Positions 52,808 to 62,868 of a DNA stretch of 64,000 nucleotides are shown here, piece after piece. The stretch's first letter is position 1. Each line of letters starts with the position of its first letter. The translations under genes and the position numbers were made by a program. The stretch is from Myxococcota bacterium. GTDB taxonomy: Bacteria; Myxococcota_A; UBA9160; UBA4427. The stretch covers positions 806,001-870,000 of the forward strand of contig JAWKRT010000001.1 in NCBI GenBank assembly GCA_041389495.1. Reading direction: 5' to 3'. The notes beneath the pieces were generated by a model. The model saw only the letters and a list, made by a program, of their open reading frames with translations, ran no database searches and was not told the origin of the DNA.

Positions 52808-53056
52808 CGGGATCCTCCTCGCGCGCTCGCCGCGCCTTCACGGCGCGCGCGCAGCGCAGCGGCGGCGCATCCAACACCATCTCGGCGCGCCGTCGCAACC
52901 GGCGCGCGTGCGCGCGGCAGCGGGTTCCCCTCGGCGCCCGCGTCGAATAGGATGGATGCGATGCGAGGAGAACTCCGAGTGCAGGCGCCCCTCCGCTTCG
53001 ATTCCCCGCTCGCGAGCGGCCCGGGGAGCCGGCGCCCCGTGAGTCGGTGGAGCGCG

Positions 53057-53732
<676 letters not shown>

Positions 53733-53743
<11 letters not shown>

Positions 53744-55460
53744 GCGCGCTCGCCCGTCGCGACTCGCTCGCCCGTCGCGCGCGCTCGCCCGCCGCGCGCC
53801 CGCCGCGCTCGCGGCCGCGCTCCTCGCCGCCTGCGCCTTCCTCGCGGCGCCCGCACTCGCCGCGCCGCCCACCGCCGACGTCCACGCGCTCGCCTGGTAC
53901 GTGCACGTCGACCTGATCGACGCCGGCGCGGGCCGCGACCTCGCGTTCTACCAGTCGCTCCTCGACGCCGCGGAGGCGAGCGCGAGCGACCAGCTCGAGG
54001 GCGACCACGGGCCGTTCGACACGCCGTGCTGCACGCGCATCGAGCGCGCGGTGAGCGTCGCGACGTTCGGCACCACGGGCGACGGCCTCGACGTGATCGA
54101 CTCGGCGGCCGACCTCTCGGCGCTCGCGGCGATCGGCCTGCCCGGGTCGCGCGGCTTCCTCGTCGACAGCATCACCTACTGCGGCGGCCCTTCGCCCTCG
54201 TCGATCGGCTGTGCGCAGACGCCCGCGTGCGACGGCAACGCGAACGACGACCCGAACCTGTGGCTCGTCGTGACGATGGACGCGTCCGACTCCGGGCTGC
54301 TCGGCGGCGTCGTCGCGCACGAGCGCGGCCACAACGCGTGCCTCGTGCACGTGAACGTGGACGAGTGCCAGATCATGCGGCCGGCGGCGGGCGGCGCGTG
54401 CCTGTCGGCGGGCGAGTGCGCGAACTTCCAGGCCGGTCGCACGACGACGGGCGGCACGTGCACGTGCCACGACGATGCGAGCCCGCCGGCGGCCGACGGC
54501 GCCACGTGCAGCGGCGTCGCGGGCGGCGTGTGCTCGGGCGCGATCTGCGGTGACCCGATGAGCGACGCCGGCGTCGCGCTGCTCGCGAGCGGCGGGCCCG
54601 AGGGCGGGAGCGGCGCCGCGGCCGACGACGCGCTCGCGCTCTCGGGGGCGACCGGCGGCTGGGACGTGCTCGGTGCGCTCGGCACGGGCGGCGAGATCGT
54701 GACCGGCCTCGCCTATGCGCGCGATTCGTCGACGCTGTACGGCGTCGTCGGCAACCCGGCCGGCGACGACGACCTCGTCACGATCGACCGCGCGACGGGC
54801 GCCATCACCTCGGTCGTGCAGAGCTACGCCAACGGCAGCGACCACTTCACCGCGCTCGCCTACGACCCCGGCCCGACGAGCGCGCCGACCGACGACACGC
54901 TCTGGGTGCTCGAATCCGACGGCACGTTCGACGACCTCCACACGATCGACCCGTCGTCGCCCGCGACGCTCACGTTCGTCGGCGGGCTCGCGTTCGGCGC
55001 CGCGAACGGCTTCCTCGGCATGGCCTACGACGACGCGCACGACCAGCTCTACGTCTCGAGCCCGTTCACCGATGGCATCTACGCGGTCGATCTCTCGACG
55101 TGCCCGTTCTTCTGCGGGCTGAACGCGATCGCCGGGCTCGGCATCCCGCGCTTCGGCTCGAGCCTCACCTACTCGCCCGACACCGGCATGCTCTACGTCG
55201 TCGGCGCGCAGTCGGGCGTCGCTCCGCTCGGCGACCGCACGCTGTACGACGTCGTCGACCCCGTCGCAGGCACGCGCGTCGAGGTGCGCGGGCTCGACGC
55301 CTACACGGCGGGCGGCCTCGCCGCGTTCCCCGTCCCCGCGCAGTCGATTCCCGTCTGGGGCGTCCCGGGCGTCTGGGGCGCCGCCGCGCCCGTCGGTGCG
55401 GGAGGCGCGCTCGCGGCGCTCGGCGCGCTCGCGCTGCGCCGGCGGAAGCGATCTCGTTAG
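53733..55460 (+). CDS. Secreted metzincin-like metalloprotease with C-terminal anchor
   Basis: 575 residues from GTG 53733. Signal peptide to about 43, a Cys-rich domain with HERGHNACLVH (H196, E197, H200, H206: H-E-x2-H-x5-H) followed by ECQIMRP, where Met215 fits a metzincin Met-turn. Then a beta-propeller-like region (LAYARDSSTLYGVVG, MAYDDAHDQLYVSS) and a C-terminal hydrophobic helix plus RRRKRSR preceded by SIPVWGVPGVWG, resembling IPTL/PEP-CTERM sorting tails. The RBS GGGAGG and an ATGA overlap instead support ATG 53740, in another frame, so the signal-peptide region may contain a one-base error. Confidence 0.75.
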
Positions 55461-55487
55461 GCGGAGCCCGGGCTCGCGGACGTCGCC

Positions 55488-56921
55488 CTAGACGACGCCG
55501 GGTGCGAAGTTCCCGTGGAAGCCGAGCGGCACGCGGTGCTCGAGGTGGGCCGTCGCGAGCGGCGGCCCGTCGAAGCGTCGCGCATCGAGCACGACGAGCC
55601 GGCTGCGGCCCGAGCCGCCGTCGTAGACCACGCTGAGCACGAAGCCGTCGTCCTCTTCGGCGTCCGGCGCGCGCGGGACGAACACGGGCTCGCCCGGGTA
55701 GCAGAGCGCGCCGAAGTCGTGCAGCGCGTTCGGCCCGCCGGTGCGGTCGTACTTGACGAGCGTGCTCGTGCCCGGGCCGACCAGGCCGTCGCTGCCGATC
55801 ACCGCGTAGCCGAAGCGGTTGCGGTGGCCGACGCGGCGGTCGTCGAGCCGCGGGAACTCGGCGACGCGGTCGTCGAGCTGGCGCTCGCTGCACGTGCCGC
55901 GCGCGAGGTCGAGCTCGTACAGGAACGGGTGCGCGCCGGCACCCGGGATGCGCTGGCCGCTGCGGTACACGGCGAGCTGCTCGAGCAGCGCGCCGCCGTC
56001 GGGGTACGTGCAGGCGTCCATCACGATCTTCCCGTCGTGCTCGAACGCGTTGCCCGGGTGGAACACGAAGCCGGGTGACGGCGCGTCGAACCACTGCAGC
56101 GCGGCGCCCGGCTCGCGGCGGCGGACGCCGAAGCGCAGGCCCTTCTCGGGCTCCCAGCGGAACCAGTCGCGCAGGCACGCGCCGCGCGAGAGATCGAACG
56201 TCACCGGCGCGAGCAGCACGACGACGTGGTGCTCGGTGATCGCGAGGTCGTGCATCATGACGGGGTAGGGGAGGTCGAGCGGCTCGGCCAGGCTGCAGCG
56301 GCCGTCGGGCTCGACGCAGTAGAGCGCGGCGTAGGGCTCGATCGGCTGGTAGCCGTGGACCCACATCTGCCCCGTGCGTCCGTCGACCTTCGGGTGCGCG
56401 GACGTGCTGATGCCGAGCATCGGGTCGGCGAAGCGGATCGTCTCGCCGGTGGCGAGCGTGCGCGGATCGAGCGCGATCGGATACGCCGCTTCGACCATCG
56501 CCATGAGCCGCCCCGCGTGCCACACGACGTTCGTGTTCGGCGGATAGGGAAGGGGCGCATCGGGGTCGGGCTCCGCCGCCGGGAAGTTGCAGAAGCCCGT
56601 CGACGCGGCGCCGTGCGCAGCGCGGTGCACGAAGCCCGCGTCGCGCACGTAGCGGCCCGTGTAGTGGAGCGACCCGTCGTCGAAGCGGAACGCGTGGACG
56701 AGCGCGTCGCCGTCGAAGAGATGCAGCGCGGCGTAGCCCGCCGTCGGGAGCACGGCCTGCGACGGGCCGTTGCGGTAGAGCGTTCCGTGCAGCTCGCGCG
56801 GAATCTCGCCCTCGATCTTCGCGACCGCGTAGCTGCGCTCGTCGGGCGCGGGCTTCCACGCCTCGCGCCAGGCGAGCTCTTCCGCTGCGATCTCGCGCTC
56901 GATCCGGCTGGCGGTCGTCAT
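55488..56921 (-). CDS. Carotenoid cleavage oxygenase family protein
   Basis: 477 residues. Family landmarks: GTLYRNGPSQ near the N-terminus, and the iron-binding His set visible in SAHPKVDGRTG, PVMMHDLAIT, FVFHPGNAFE and the C-terminal LGFHGNFAPG. It should be a seven-bladed propeller non-heme Fe(II) dioxygenase cleaving a carotenoid, retinoid or stilbene-like double bond. ATG 56921 with GGGAGGACGTC, and ATGA overlap with the secreted repeat protein upstream. No signal peptide. Confidence 0.9.
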   Translation of the reverse strand: MTTASRIEREIAAEELAWREAWKPAPDERSYAVAKIEGEIPRELHGTLYRNGPSQAVLPTAGYAALHLFDGDALVHAFRFDDGSLHYTGRYVRDAGFVHRAAHGAASTGFCNFPAAEPDPDAPLPYPPNTNVVWHAGRLMAMVEAAYPIALDPRTLATGETIRFADPMLGISTSAHPKVDGRTGQMWVHGYQPIEPYAALYCVEPDGRCSLAEPLDLPYPVMMHDLAITEHHVVVLLAPVTFDLSRGACLRDWFRWEPEKGLRFGVRRREPGAALQWFDAPSPGFVFHPGNAFEHDGKIVMDACTYPDGGALLEQLAVYRSGQRIPGAGAHPFLYELDLARGTCSERQLDDRVAEFPRLDDRRVGHRNRFGYAVIGSDGLVGPGTSTLVKYDRTGGPNALHDFGALCYPGEPVFVPRAPDAEEDDGFVLSVVYDGGSGRSRLVVLDARRFDGPPLATAHLEHRVPLGFHGNFAPGVV

Positions 56922-58285
56922 GACGTCCTCCCGTTGCGAGCGGAGCGCCGCGCGGCGCGCGCCCGTCTGCCGCGCGCGAGCGCGGCGAGCGTCGCGAGCG
57001 CCGCGCCCGCGCCCGCGGCTCCCGGCTCGGGAAGCGCGAACACGCCGAAGCTCGCCGTTCCGCTCGCGATGCTCGACGCGAACGCGACGTCGCCCGCGTC
57101 GCTCAGCGCCGGCGAGTTGTCGAAGCTGCCGAACGTGCCGCCGCCCGTGTCGGGGGCCGGGTCTCCTCGCAGCGCGACCGCGGCGACGCCGGTGCCGTCG
57201 GCGAGGAAGAGGCCCGAGAACGGGTTGCCGCTCGTCGACGTCGCGCCGAAGGCGACGTCTCCGGATGCGGCGAGCACGGGCTTCGAGTTCAGCGAGAAGA
57301 AGGTGCCGCCGCCGGGCGACGGATGCGGATCGCCCTCGAGCGCGATGGCGGTGCCCGTCGCGCCGGCGGCGTCGACGACGATCGCGTCGATCGAGCCCGT
57401 CGCGCCGAGCGTCGCCATGAATGCGACGTCGCCCGACGCATCGATCGACGGCCGCGTCGACGCGAACGCGAAGTAGGCCAGTCCGCCCGCGCCGCTCGGC
57501 ACGTCGCCCGGCGCCGCGACGAGCGAGGGCGTGCCGCCGGAGCCGACGAACATCGCGGTCGAGTTCGCCATGCCGTCGAACAGGACGGCTTGATAGGCGA
57601 CGCTGCCGCCGTCGTTCACCGCCGGCCTCCCGAGCAGCGAGACGGTGCCGCCGACGACGGGCGCGGTGTCGCCGACGAAGACGATCGGAACGAGGCCGCC
57701 CGTCGTCGCCAGGAAGATCCCGCTCGACTTCGTCCCGCCGGTGACGGTCGCGAAGAACGCGACCTCGCCCGACTCGTTCACGACCGGCCCCGTGAAGGCG
57801 ACGAACGTGCCTCCGCCGGCGCCGGGTGCCGTGTCGCCCGCGACCGCGACCGCCGTGTGGAGGCCGCCATCGTCGAGGAAGACACCCGCGGTGGTCGTGC
57901 CGCCGGAGATCGTCGACGTGAACGCGACCTGGCCGGCGTCGTTGATGTCCGCGTGCTCGAGGATCGCGTAGGTGCCGCCGCCGGTTCCGGGCGCGACCTG
58001 TCCCGCGACGGCGACCGCCGCGCTCGTCGCCGACGATGCGACGAAGAGCCCCGAGGTGGTGGTGCCGCCGGCGATCGAGGCCGCGAACGCGACCTCGCCC
58101 GCGGAGTTGATCGAGACGGGCGTCTCGGGAAAGAAGGAGTAGGTGCCGCCGCCCGTGCCCGGCGCGGGGTCGCCGACGAGCGCCACGGCGCGCGGCGCCG
58201 CGGACGCCGCGAGCGGCGCGGTGAGTGCGCACGTGAGGGCCGCGATGCCGACCGCGGCGCGTCGCGCTCTCGCGAGCATCGACAC
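56918..58285 (-). CDS. Secreted tandem-repeat protein with PEP-CTERM-like tail
   Basis: 455 residues (GTG 58285; ATG 58279 equally possible). Signal peptide to about 30, then seven or so repeats of about 55 residues built on GDPAPGTGGGTYSFF ... INSAGEVAFAASIAGGTTTS, the choice-of-anchor / DUF7453-like pattern, probably a beta-propeller. The C-terminus has LPEPGAAGAGAALATLAALA followed by an Arg-rich tail, i.e. a PEP-CTERM-type sorting signal. It should be exported and processed by an exosortase encoded elsewhere. Coupled to the carotenoid oxygenase by a 4-nt overlap. Confidence 0.8.
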   Translation of the reverse strand: MSMLARARRAAVGIAALTCALTAPLAASAAPRAVALVGDPAPGTGGGTYSFFPETPVSINSAGEVAFAASIAGGTTTSGLFVASSATSAAVAVAGQVAPGTGGGTYAILEHADINDAGQVAFTSTISGGTTTAGVFLDDGGLHTAVAVAGDTAPGAGGGTFVAFTGPVVNESGEVAFFATVTGGTKSSGIFLATTGGLVPIVFVGDTAPVVGGTVSLLGRPAVNDGGSVAYQAVLFDGMANSTAMFVGSGGTPSLVAAPGDVPSGAGGLAYFAFASTRPSIDASGDVAFMATLGATGSIDAIVVDAAGATGTAIALEGDPHPSPGGGTFFSLNSKPVLAASGDVAFGATSTSGNPFSGLFLADGTGVAAVALRGDPAPDTGGGTFGSFDNSPALSDAGDVAFASSIASGTASFGVFALPEPGAAGAGAALATLAALARGRRARAARRSARNGRTS

Positions 58286-58322
58286 TTCGCCTCTCCCTTC
58301 CTCTTCGCTCCTCGCCCCGCGC

Positions 58323-59132
58323 CTACTGCTCCACGCAGTAGAGGGCGACGTTCGTGCGGTCGCAGAACTGGAGGTAGATCGAGGACCAGCCGAATCCCGT
58401 CTGGTTGTCGACCCCGACCTGCGTCGTGCCGCTCGTGCTCGTCCAGTCGGAGCAGGTGCCGGCGCCGCTCGTTCCGCTCGGGGACGTGCCCGTCCAGACT
58501 TCCGTCGCCGACGTGGTCGCGCCGTTCTCGTCGACCTGGATCGCGGCGAGGAGGGTGCCGTCGAAGAGGTCGAGCCGCCCCGTGGCGACCTCGACGTCGT
58601 CGATGCGCACGAAGCCGCCGGGGGCCGGCCCGATGCGGTCGCGCATGTCGGTCGTCGAGTCGGACAGCATCGCGATGAAGCGGCCGCCGAGGCCCGCGGC
58701 GTCGGCGAGCGACTGGCACTGCGCGTCGGCGCCCGCGAGCCCGCCGAAGGTCGCGCCTCCGATCGTGCTCGTGCGGAACACGCGCCTCGCGAAGACGTCG
58801 AGCAGCTCGCCGACCTGCGCGTCGACGAGTGCCACGAGCGCCGCGGCGTCGATCGTCGACGCGCACGCCTTGCGCGCCGTGTCGAGCTTCTCGATCTGGC
58901 TCGTGAGCCGGGCCTCGGCCTTGTCGAGGCAGGGCGTCGGATCCTCCTGCTTGCTCTCGGCCTTCACGAGGCACTTGTGGACGGCGGCGAAGTGCTTCGC
59001 CGCGAGCGCGACCTTCTTGGCGCGGCAGCGATCGGGGTTCGCGTCCTGGGCCGAGGCGACGAGCGGGAGCGATGCGAAGAAGGCGATCGAGACGAACGCG
59101 ATCCGGGCGAGAGCGGGGCGCGAGCGGAGCAT
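58323..59132 (-). CDS. Secreted DUF1554 (LenA/C-type-lectin-like) protein
   Basis: 269 residues with signal peptide (about 1-28, cleavage ASAQ). An N-terminal helical Cys/Lys-rich region (AAKHFAAVHKCLVKAES) precedes a DUF1554 domain: GATFGGLAGADAQCQSLADA, FIAMLSDSTTDMR, EVWTGTSPSG, and CSDW...FCDRTNVALYCVEQ. This domain is best known from Leptospira surface adhesins and from environmental delta-proteobacteria; it has a lectin/endostatin-like fold. Surface or periplasmic binding role is plausible; ligand unknown. Confidence 0.8.
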   Translation of the reverse strand: MLRSRPALARIAFVSIAFFASLPLVASAQDANPDRCRAKKVALAAKHFAAVHKCLVKAESKQEDPTPCLDKAEARLTSQIEKLDTARKACASTIDAAALVALVDAQVGELLDVFARRVFRTSTIGGATFGGLAGADAQCQSLADAAGLGGRFIAMLSDSTTDMRDRIGPAPGGFVRIDDVEVATGRLDLFDGTLLAAIQVDENGATTSATEVWTGTSPSGTSGAGTCSDWTSTSGTTQVGVDNQTGFGWSSIYLQFCDRTNVALYCVEQ

Positions 59133-59228
59133 CGGGTGATCCTTTCGGAAGGGCGGGATGCGGGGCGCGCCGACGGTACCACCGGCGCGACGGCGGCGGC
59201 AGGTCGCGCCGCGCCGCGCGCGGCCGCG

Positions 59229-60272
59229 TCAGGCGCGCGCGGGCGCCGGCCTTCCGACCGCGTGCGCTCCGACCACGAACGGCAGATCCATCGCGTTCAC
59301 GATGCCGGGCGGCGCCGCGCACACGCGCGGGATCGCGTGGACGAGCGGCATCGCGGTCGTGACCGCGCCGTCGAGATGCGCGGGGCCGAGCGGCTCGAGC
59401 CGGCAGCGCACGCCGGGCTCGCCGTGGAGCTCGATGCGATAGCCGTCCTCGACGGGCCACTCCGGCGTCATGCCCTGGCCGAGCTTCCACACGAACTCGA
59501 GCTCGATGCGCGGCTCACCGCGGACGACGCCCGAGACGACGCCCTGGAAGGCCGCGACGCGCCCCTTGCGAACGGTCATGAAGCCGAGCTCGATGTCCGC
59601 GTTCGCGGTCGCGAAGTGCACGTCGAAGCCGATGCCGTCGAGCGCGACGCCGAGCGCGCGCGCGAGCACGCGGACCTGGTCCTTGAACGAGCCGCACGAC
59701 GCCTCGGCCGTCGCGCGCGCGGCCGGGTCGTCGGGGAGCAGGTCGATCCCCATGGCGCGGAACATCCTCTCGTTCGCATAGCCGGCCATCTGCACGGATT
59801 CGCGGACGGTGAGGCGGTCGATGCGCGAGCACATCGCGCTCACCGCGAGCGCGACGTTCGGCGCGTGGCCGGGGTAGATCCCGCCGGCGTAGAGCGAGGC
59901 GCCCCCCGCGAGCGCGGCCTCGCGGATGCGGCGCGCGACGTCCTCGCCGTAGCCCTCGCCGGCGAGCATGTACATCGTCGTCACGACGTTCGCGCCCGCG
60001 CGCAGGATCCGCTCGACGTGGTCGAAGTCGGGGCGGTAGGGCATGTAGGCGACGCAGTCGGGCCGCAGCGCGAGGAGCGCGTCGACGTCGTCGGTCGCGA
60101 CGACGCCGATCGGCGCGATGCCGCACAGCGTGCCCGCGTCGCGCCCGACCTTGTCGGCCGACCACGCATAGCATCCGACGAGCTCGATGTCGGGGCGACC
60201 GACCATCCCGCGCACGGCAGCGGCGCCCGTCTTCCCCGTCGTCCACTGGACGACGCGATGGACGCGCGTCAC
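59229..60272 (-). CDS. DHDPR-like NAD(P)-dependent oxidoreductase
   Basis: 347 residues from GTG 60272, which overlaps the TauD stop (GTGA). Starts VHRVVQWTTGKTGAAAVRGM, a Rossmann glycine-rich loop as in dihydrodipicolinate reductase-like and 2,4-diaminopentanoate dehydrogenase-like proteins, then GVVATDDVDALLALRPDCVA and a large C-terminal alpha/beta domain. The true lysine-pathway DapB signature is absent. Commonly found in clusters with acyl-CoA genes in high-GC soil and marine bacteria; substrate unknown. Confidence 0.75.
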   Translation of the reverse strand: MTRVHRVVQWTTGKTGAAAVRGMVGRPDIELVGCYAWSADKVGRDAGTLCGIAPIGVVATDDVDALLALRPDCVAYMPYRPDFDHVERILRAGANVVTTMYMLAGEGYGEDVARRIREAALAGGASLYAGGIYPGHAPNVALAVSAMCSRIDRLTVRESVQMAGYANERMFRAMGIDLLPDDPAARATAEASCGSFKDQVRVLARALGVALDGIGFDVHFATANADIELGFMTVRKGRVAAFQGVVSGVVRGEPRIELEFVWKLGQGMTPEWPVEDGYRIELHGEPGVRCRLEPLGPAHLDGAVTTAMPLVHAIPRVCAAPPGIVNAMDLPFVVGAHAVGRPAPARA

Positions 60273-61156
60273 GCCGGCCCGCCCGCACCGGAGCGCGCGG
60301 CCGTCTCGCGCTCGGCCTGGAGCGCGACGTACTCGGCGAAGATCGACACGTCCTGGGTTTGGCCGATCGACACGCGGCGCAGCGTGCGCGCGTGGTCGAC
60401 GCCGACTGCGGGGCGGCCGTGCTGCAGTGCGTGGTTGTCCCACACGACGAGGTCGTCGGGCTCCCACCGGTGCACGTGGACGTGCTCGTCGCGGTAGAGG
60501 TGCGCGAAGAGCTCCTCGATGAGCGCCGTGCTGGCATCCGCGTCGAGCGGCAGGATCGCGTCCGTCTGCTGCTCCCAGACGCCGAGGATGGGCTCGCCCG
60601 TCTTCCAGTGCGGCCACAGCACGGGGCGCACGAAGTGCGGAAAGGTCTCGTCGAGCCGGCCGAGGCGCACGCGCACGCCGGCTTCGGCGGCCGGCGACAG
60701 CACGTCCGCGACCTGGCGTGCGGACAGCCCGGCGAGGCGCGCGCTCACGTCGGCGGGCAGGTCGGCGGCGGCCGCGACGGCGTTCGCGAACCACGTCTCG
60801 GTGCCCGACGCGGGGATCTCGCTGCCGTAGAGCGCGATCGCCTCGTAGGGGTGCGGGAAGAATCCGAAGTCGATGTGCCAGCTCGCGGCGATCGAGCCGA
60901 GCGCGCCGCCCGGCAGGACGTTCGAGACCCAGCCGAGCGGGAGCGGCCCGCCCGCGCCCTCCGCCGCGAGCGGCCCGAACTGCCGCGCGAGCGCGACGTG
61001 CTCCTCGTCGCTGTAGCGGCGGCCGCGGAAGAGCAGCAGGTGCGCGCGCTCGAAGAGCTCGCTGCGCAGCGTCGCCCATTCTTCGTCGGTCGCGGTGTTC
61101 GGGTCGAAGTCGTCGACGCGGACGCCGAGGGCCGGGGAGAGCTTCGCGAGCTGCAT
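60269..61156 (-). CDS. TauD/TfdA-family Fe(II)/2-oxoglutarate dioxygenase
   Basis: 295 residues. H-x-D iron motif in SWHIDFGFF and distal His in WDNHALQHGRPAV, followed by TLRRVSIG with the 2-oxoglutarate Arg. N-terminal GVRVDDFDPNTATDEEW is typical of TauD. A member closer to classical TauD than the gene at 26137. Flanked by the reductase (4-nt overlap) and a SnoaL-like gene (9-nt gap), so likely one pathway. Confidence 0.88.
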   Translation of the reverse strand: MQLAKLSPALGVRVDDFDPNTATDEEWATLRSELFERAHLLLFRGRRYSDEEHVALARQFGPLAAEGAGGPLPLGWVSNVLPGGALGSIAASWHIDFGFFPHPYEAIALYGSEIPASGTETWFANAVAAAADLPADVSARLAGLSARQVADVLSPAAEAGVRVRLGRLDETFPHFVRPVLWPHWKTGEPILGVWEQQTDAILPLDADASTALIEELFAHLYRDEHVHVHRWEPDDLVVWDNHALQHGRPAVGVDHARTLRRVSIGQTQDVSIFAEYVALQAERETAARSGAGGPA

Positions 61157-61165
61157 CGGGGCCGC

Positions 61166-61585
61166 CTAGTCGACCGCGTCGGCGTAGACCTGCGGGTTCG
61201 AGTACTCGTAGATCGACGCGATCCTCCCGTCGCGACAGCCGACGAGGAAGAGGTACTGGTTGCGATAGCGCTTGTCGGTGCCGGCGACCGCGTTGTCGCC
61301 CGTGACCTCGACGATCACGAGGTCGGGGTCGACGGCCGGGATGAAGCGCTTCACGCGGTAGTCCATCGTGTCGAACTTCTGCTTCAGCACCTCGAACATC
61401 GCGCCCATCGCGTCGCGCCCGACCGCGATCGGCTCGCCGTGCTTCGTGTAGGCCGGCGCCTCGAACACGACGTCGTCCGTGAAGCACGCGAGGAAGCCCG
61501 CCGCATCCTTCGCGTTCTGGGCCGCCGTCATCCGCTCGTACAGCGCCTGGTTCCGCGCGCGCCGCGCGCCGTCGTCGTCGCCCAT
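61166..61585 (-). CDS. SnoaL/NTF2-like protein
   Basis: 139 residues, ATG 61585 with GGGAGGACGAC. Cone-shaped alpha+beta fold pattern: NAKDAAGFLACFTDDVVFEA, VGRDAMGAMFEVLKQKF, then long antiparallel strands ending DGRIASIYEYSNPQVYADAV. Such proteins are small hydrolases, isomerases or ligand binders; no catalytic residues can be assigned with confidence. First gene of the three-gene run with the dioxygenase and reductase. Confidence 0.8.
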   Translation of the reverse strand: MGDDDGARRARNQALYERMTAAQNAKDAAGFLACFTDDVVFEAPAYTKHGEPIAVGRDAMGAMFEVLKQKFDTMDYRVKRFIPAVDPDLVIVEVTGDNAVAGTDKRYRNQYLFLVGCRDGRIASIYEYSNPQVYADAVD

Positions 61586-61641
61586 GTCGTCCTCCCGGTG
61601 CGCGTCGACTCTATCACCGGCCGTGCGCGCCGGGCGCGCGA

Positions 61642-62688
61642 TCAGAGCGCGGCGCGGAGCGCGTCGACCACGTCGAGGTCGGCGAGGGCCGCGTCGGCGC
61701 GCGCGAGCAGCGCGTCGCCGAGCTTCACGCCGTCGCCGGACGCGTAGGTCGGCATGTACGCGAGGAACGTCGCGACGACGGTGTACGAGGCCTGCAGGCG
61801 GTGCGCGCGCCACGCGTCGTCGAAGGCGATGTCCGCGCCGCCCGCGCTCCGCAGCGCGTCGAGGTAGGTGCGGAGGAGCTCCCGCTCGTTCGCGCGGCGC
61901 GCCTCGATGTCGACGCTCATCGTGAGGAAGTAGCCGACGTCGCGCAGGTGCGTGCTCGTGCGCGAGAGCCCCCAGTCGAGGAAGCCCACGCGATCGGCGT
62001 CGAGGAACACGTTGCCGATGTGGAGGTCGCCGTGGACGTAGGTCCGCGGGCCCGTGTCCCACAGCTCGTGGAACCACGCGTGGTGCTCGACGTAGAGCTC
62101 GCCGACCGCGCGGTACGCGGGCGAGAGCGCGTCGGCGTTCTGGTCGAGCACGAAGCGCATGAGCCCCGAGGTCGCGGCGCTGCCCGGCCCGCGCTCGGGA
62201 GCGCGCAGCCACGGCGCGACCGCGTCGCGTGCCGCCTGGCCCTCGAAGCGCGCGTGGAAGTGCGCGAGGTCCTCGAGCGCGCGCGCCGCCGCGTCGGCGC
62301 CGACGCCCCACGACCCGTCCGAGAATCGGCACCCGCGCGACGCGAGGTCCTCGAGCAGCAGCACGAACAGGTCGCCTTCGGCGGCGGCATACGGGCAGTG
62401 CGGCACGAGCAGGTCGAGCGTCCCCGCGACGTCGCGGTAGAACTGCGCCTCGCGCTCGCCCATCCCGATGGCGCCGACCATCTGTCGGTGTCCCTCGTCG
62501 AGCGGTGCGAGCTTCACGAAGAGCGACGCGGGCCCCGCGCCCGGCTCCTCGTAGCGGAGTGCGATGCGCGCGCGCTGGTTCGTCGCGAACGCGTGGTCGA
62601 GCACCTCGACCGAAGCGACGCGCGCGCCGAGCGCATCGCTCAGCCATTCGGGGGTGAGCTCGGACGGCTTTGCGGGCAACGGCGTCAT
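61642..62688 (-). CDS. APH-family phosphotransferase
   Basis: 348 residues, ATG 62688 with GAGGAGC. Kinase-like fold with FVKLAPLDEGHRQMVG in the N-lobe, the catalytic loop TYVHGDLHIGNVF (intact H-G-D) and FLDWGLSR for metal binding. Related to the protein at 27232 but not a recent copy; here the catalytic His is kept. Probably phosphorylates a small hydroxylated metabolite; substrate unknown. Confidence 0.83.
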   Translation of the reverse strand: MTPLPAKPSELTPEWLSDALGARVASVEVLDHAFATNQRARIALRYEEPGAGPASLFVKLAPLDEGHRQMVGAIGMGEREAQFYRDVAGTLDLLVPHCPYAAAEGDLFVLLLEDLASRGCRFSDGSWGVGADAAARALEDLAHFHARFEGQAARDAVAPWLRAPERGPGSAATSGLMRFVLDQNADALSPAYRAVGELYVEHHAWFHELWDTGPRTYVHGDLHIGNVFLDADRVGFLDWGLSRTSTHLRDVGYFLTMSVDIEARRANERELLRTYLDALRSAGGADIAFDDAWRAHRLQASYTVVATFLAYMPTYASGDGVKLGDALLARADAALADLDVVDALRAAL

Positions 62689-62868
62689 GAACGGCTCCTC
62701 GTGCGCACCGGGCTCGCGCGTCGTCGCGGTACGGAGCGCGCCACCGTACTCCGCGCGGTGCGGCGGCGTCCATCGGAACGGTCCGGGGGGCCTGGATGCG
62801 CGTTCGCGCGGACGGCGCGCCGGATGGCGCGACGGCGCGCCGTCGGGCCACCGGACGCGCGCGCGCCG

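Noticed and set aside
55464..55475. GAGCCCGGGCTC palindrome after the protease stop as a terminator
   Set aside because: No loop and no U-tract; a 12-bp palindrome alone is weak evidence in 72% GC DNA.
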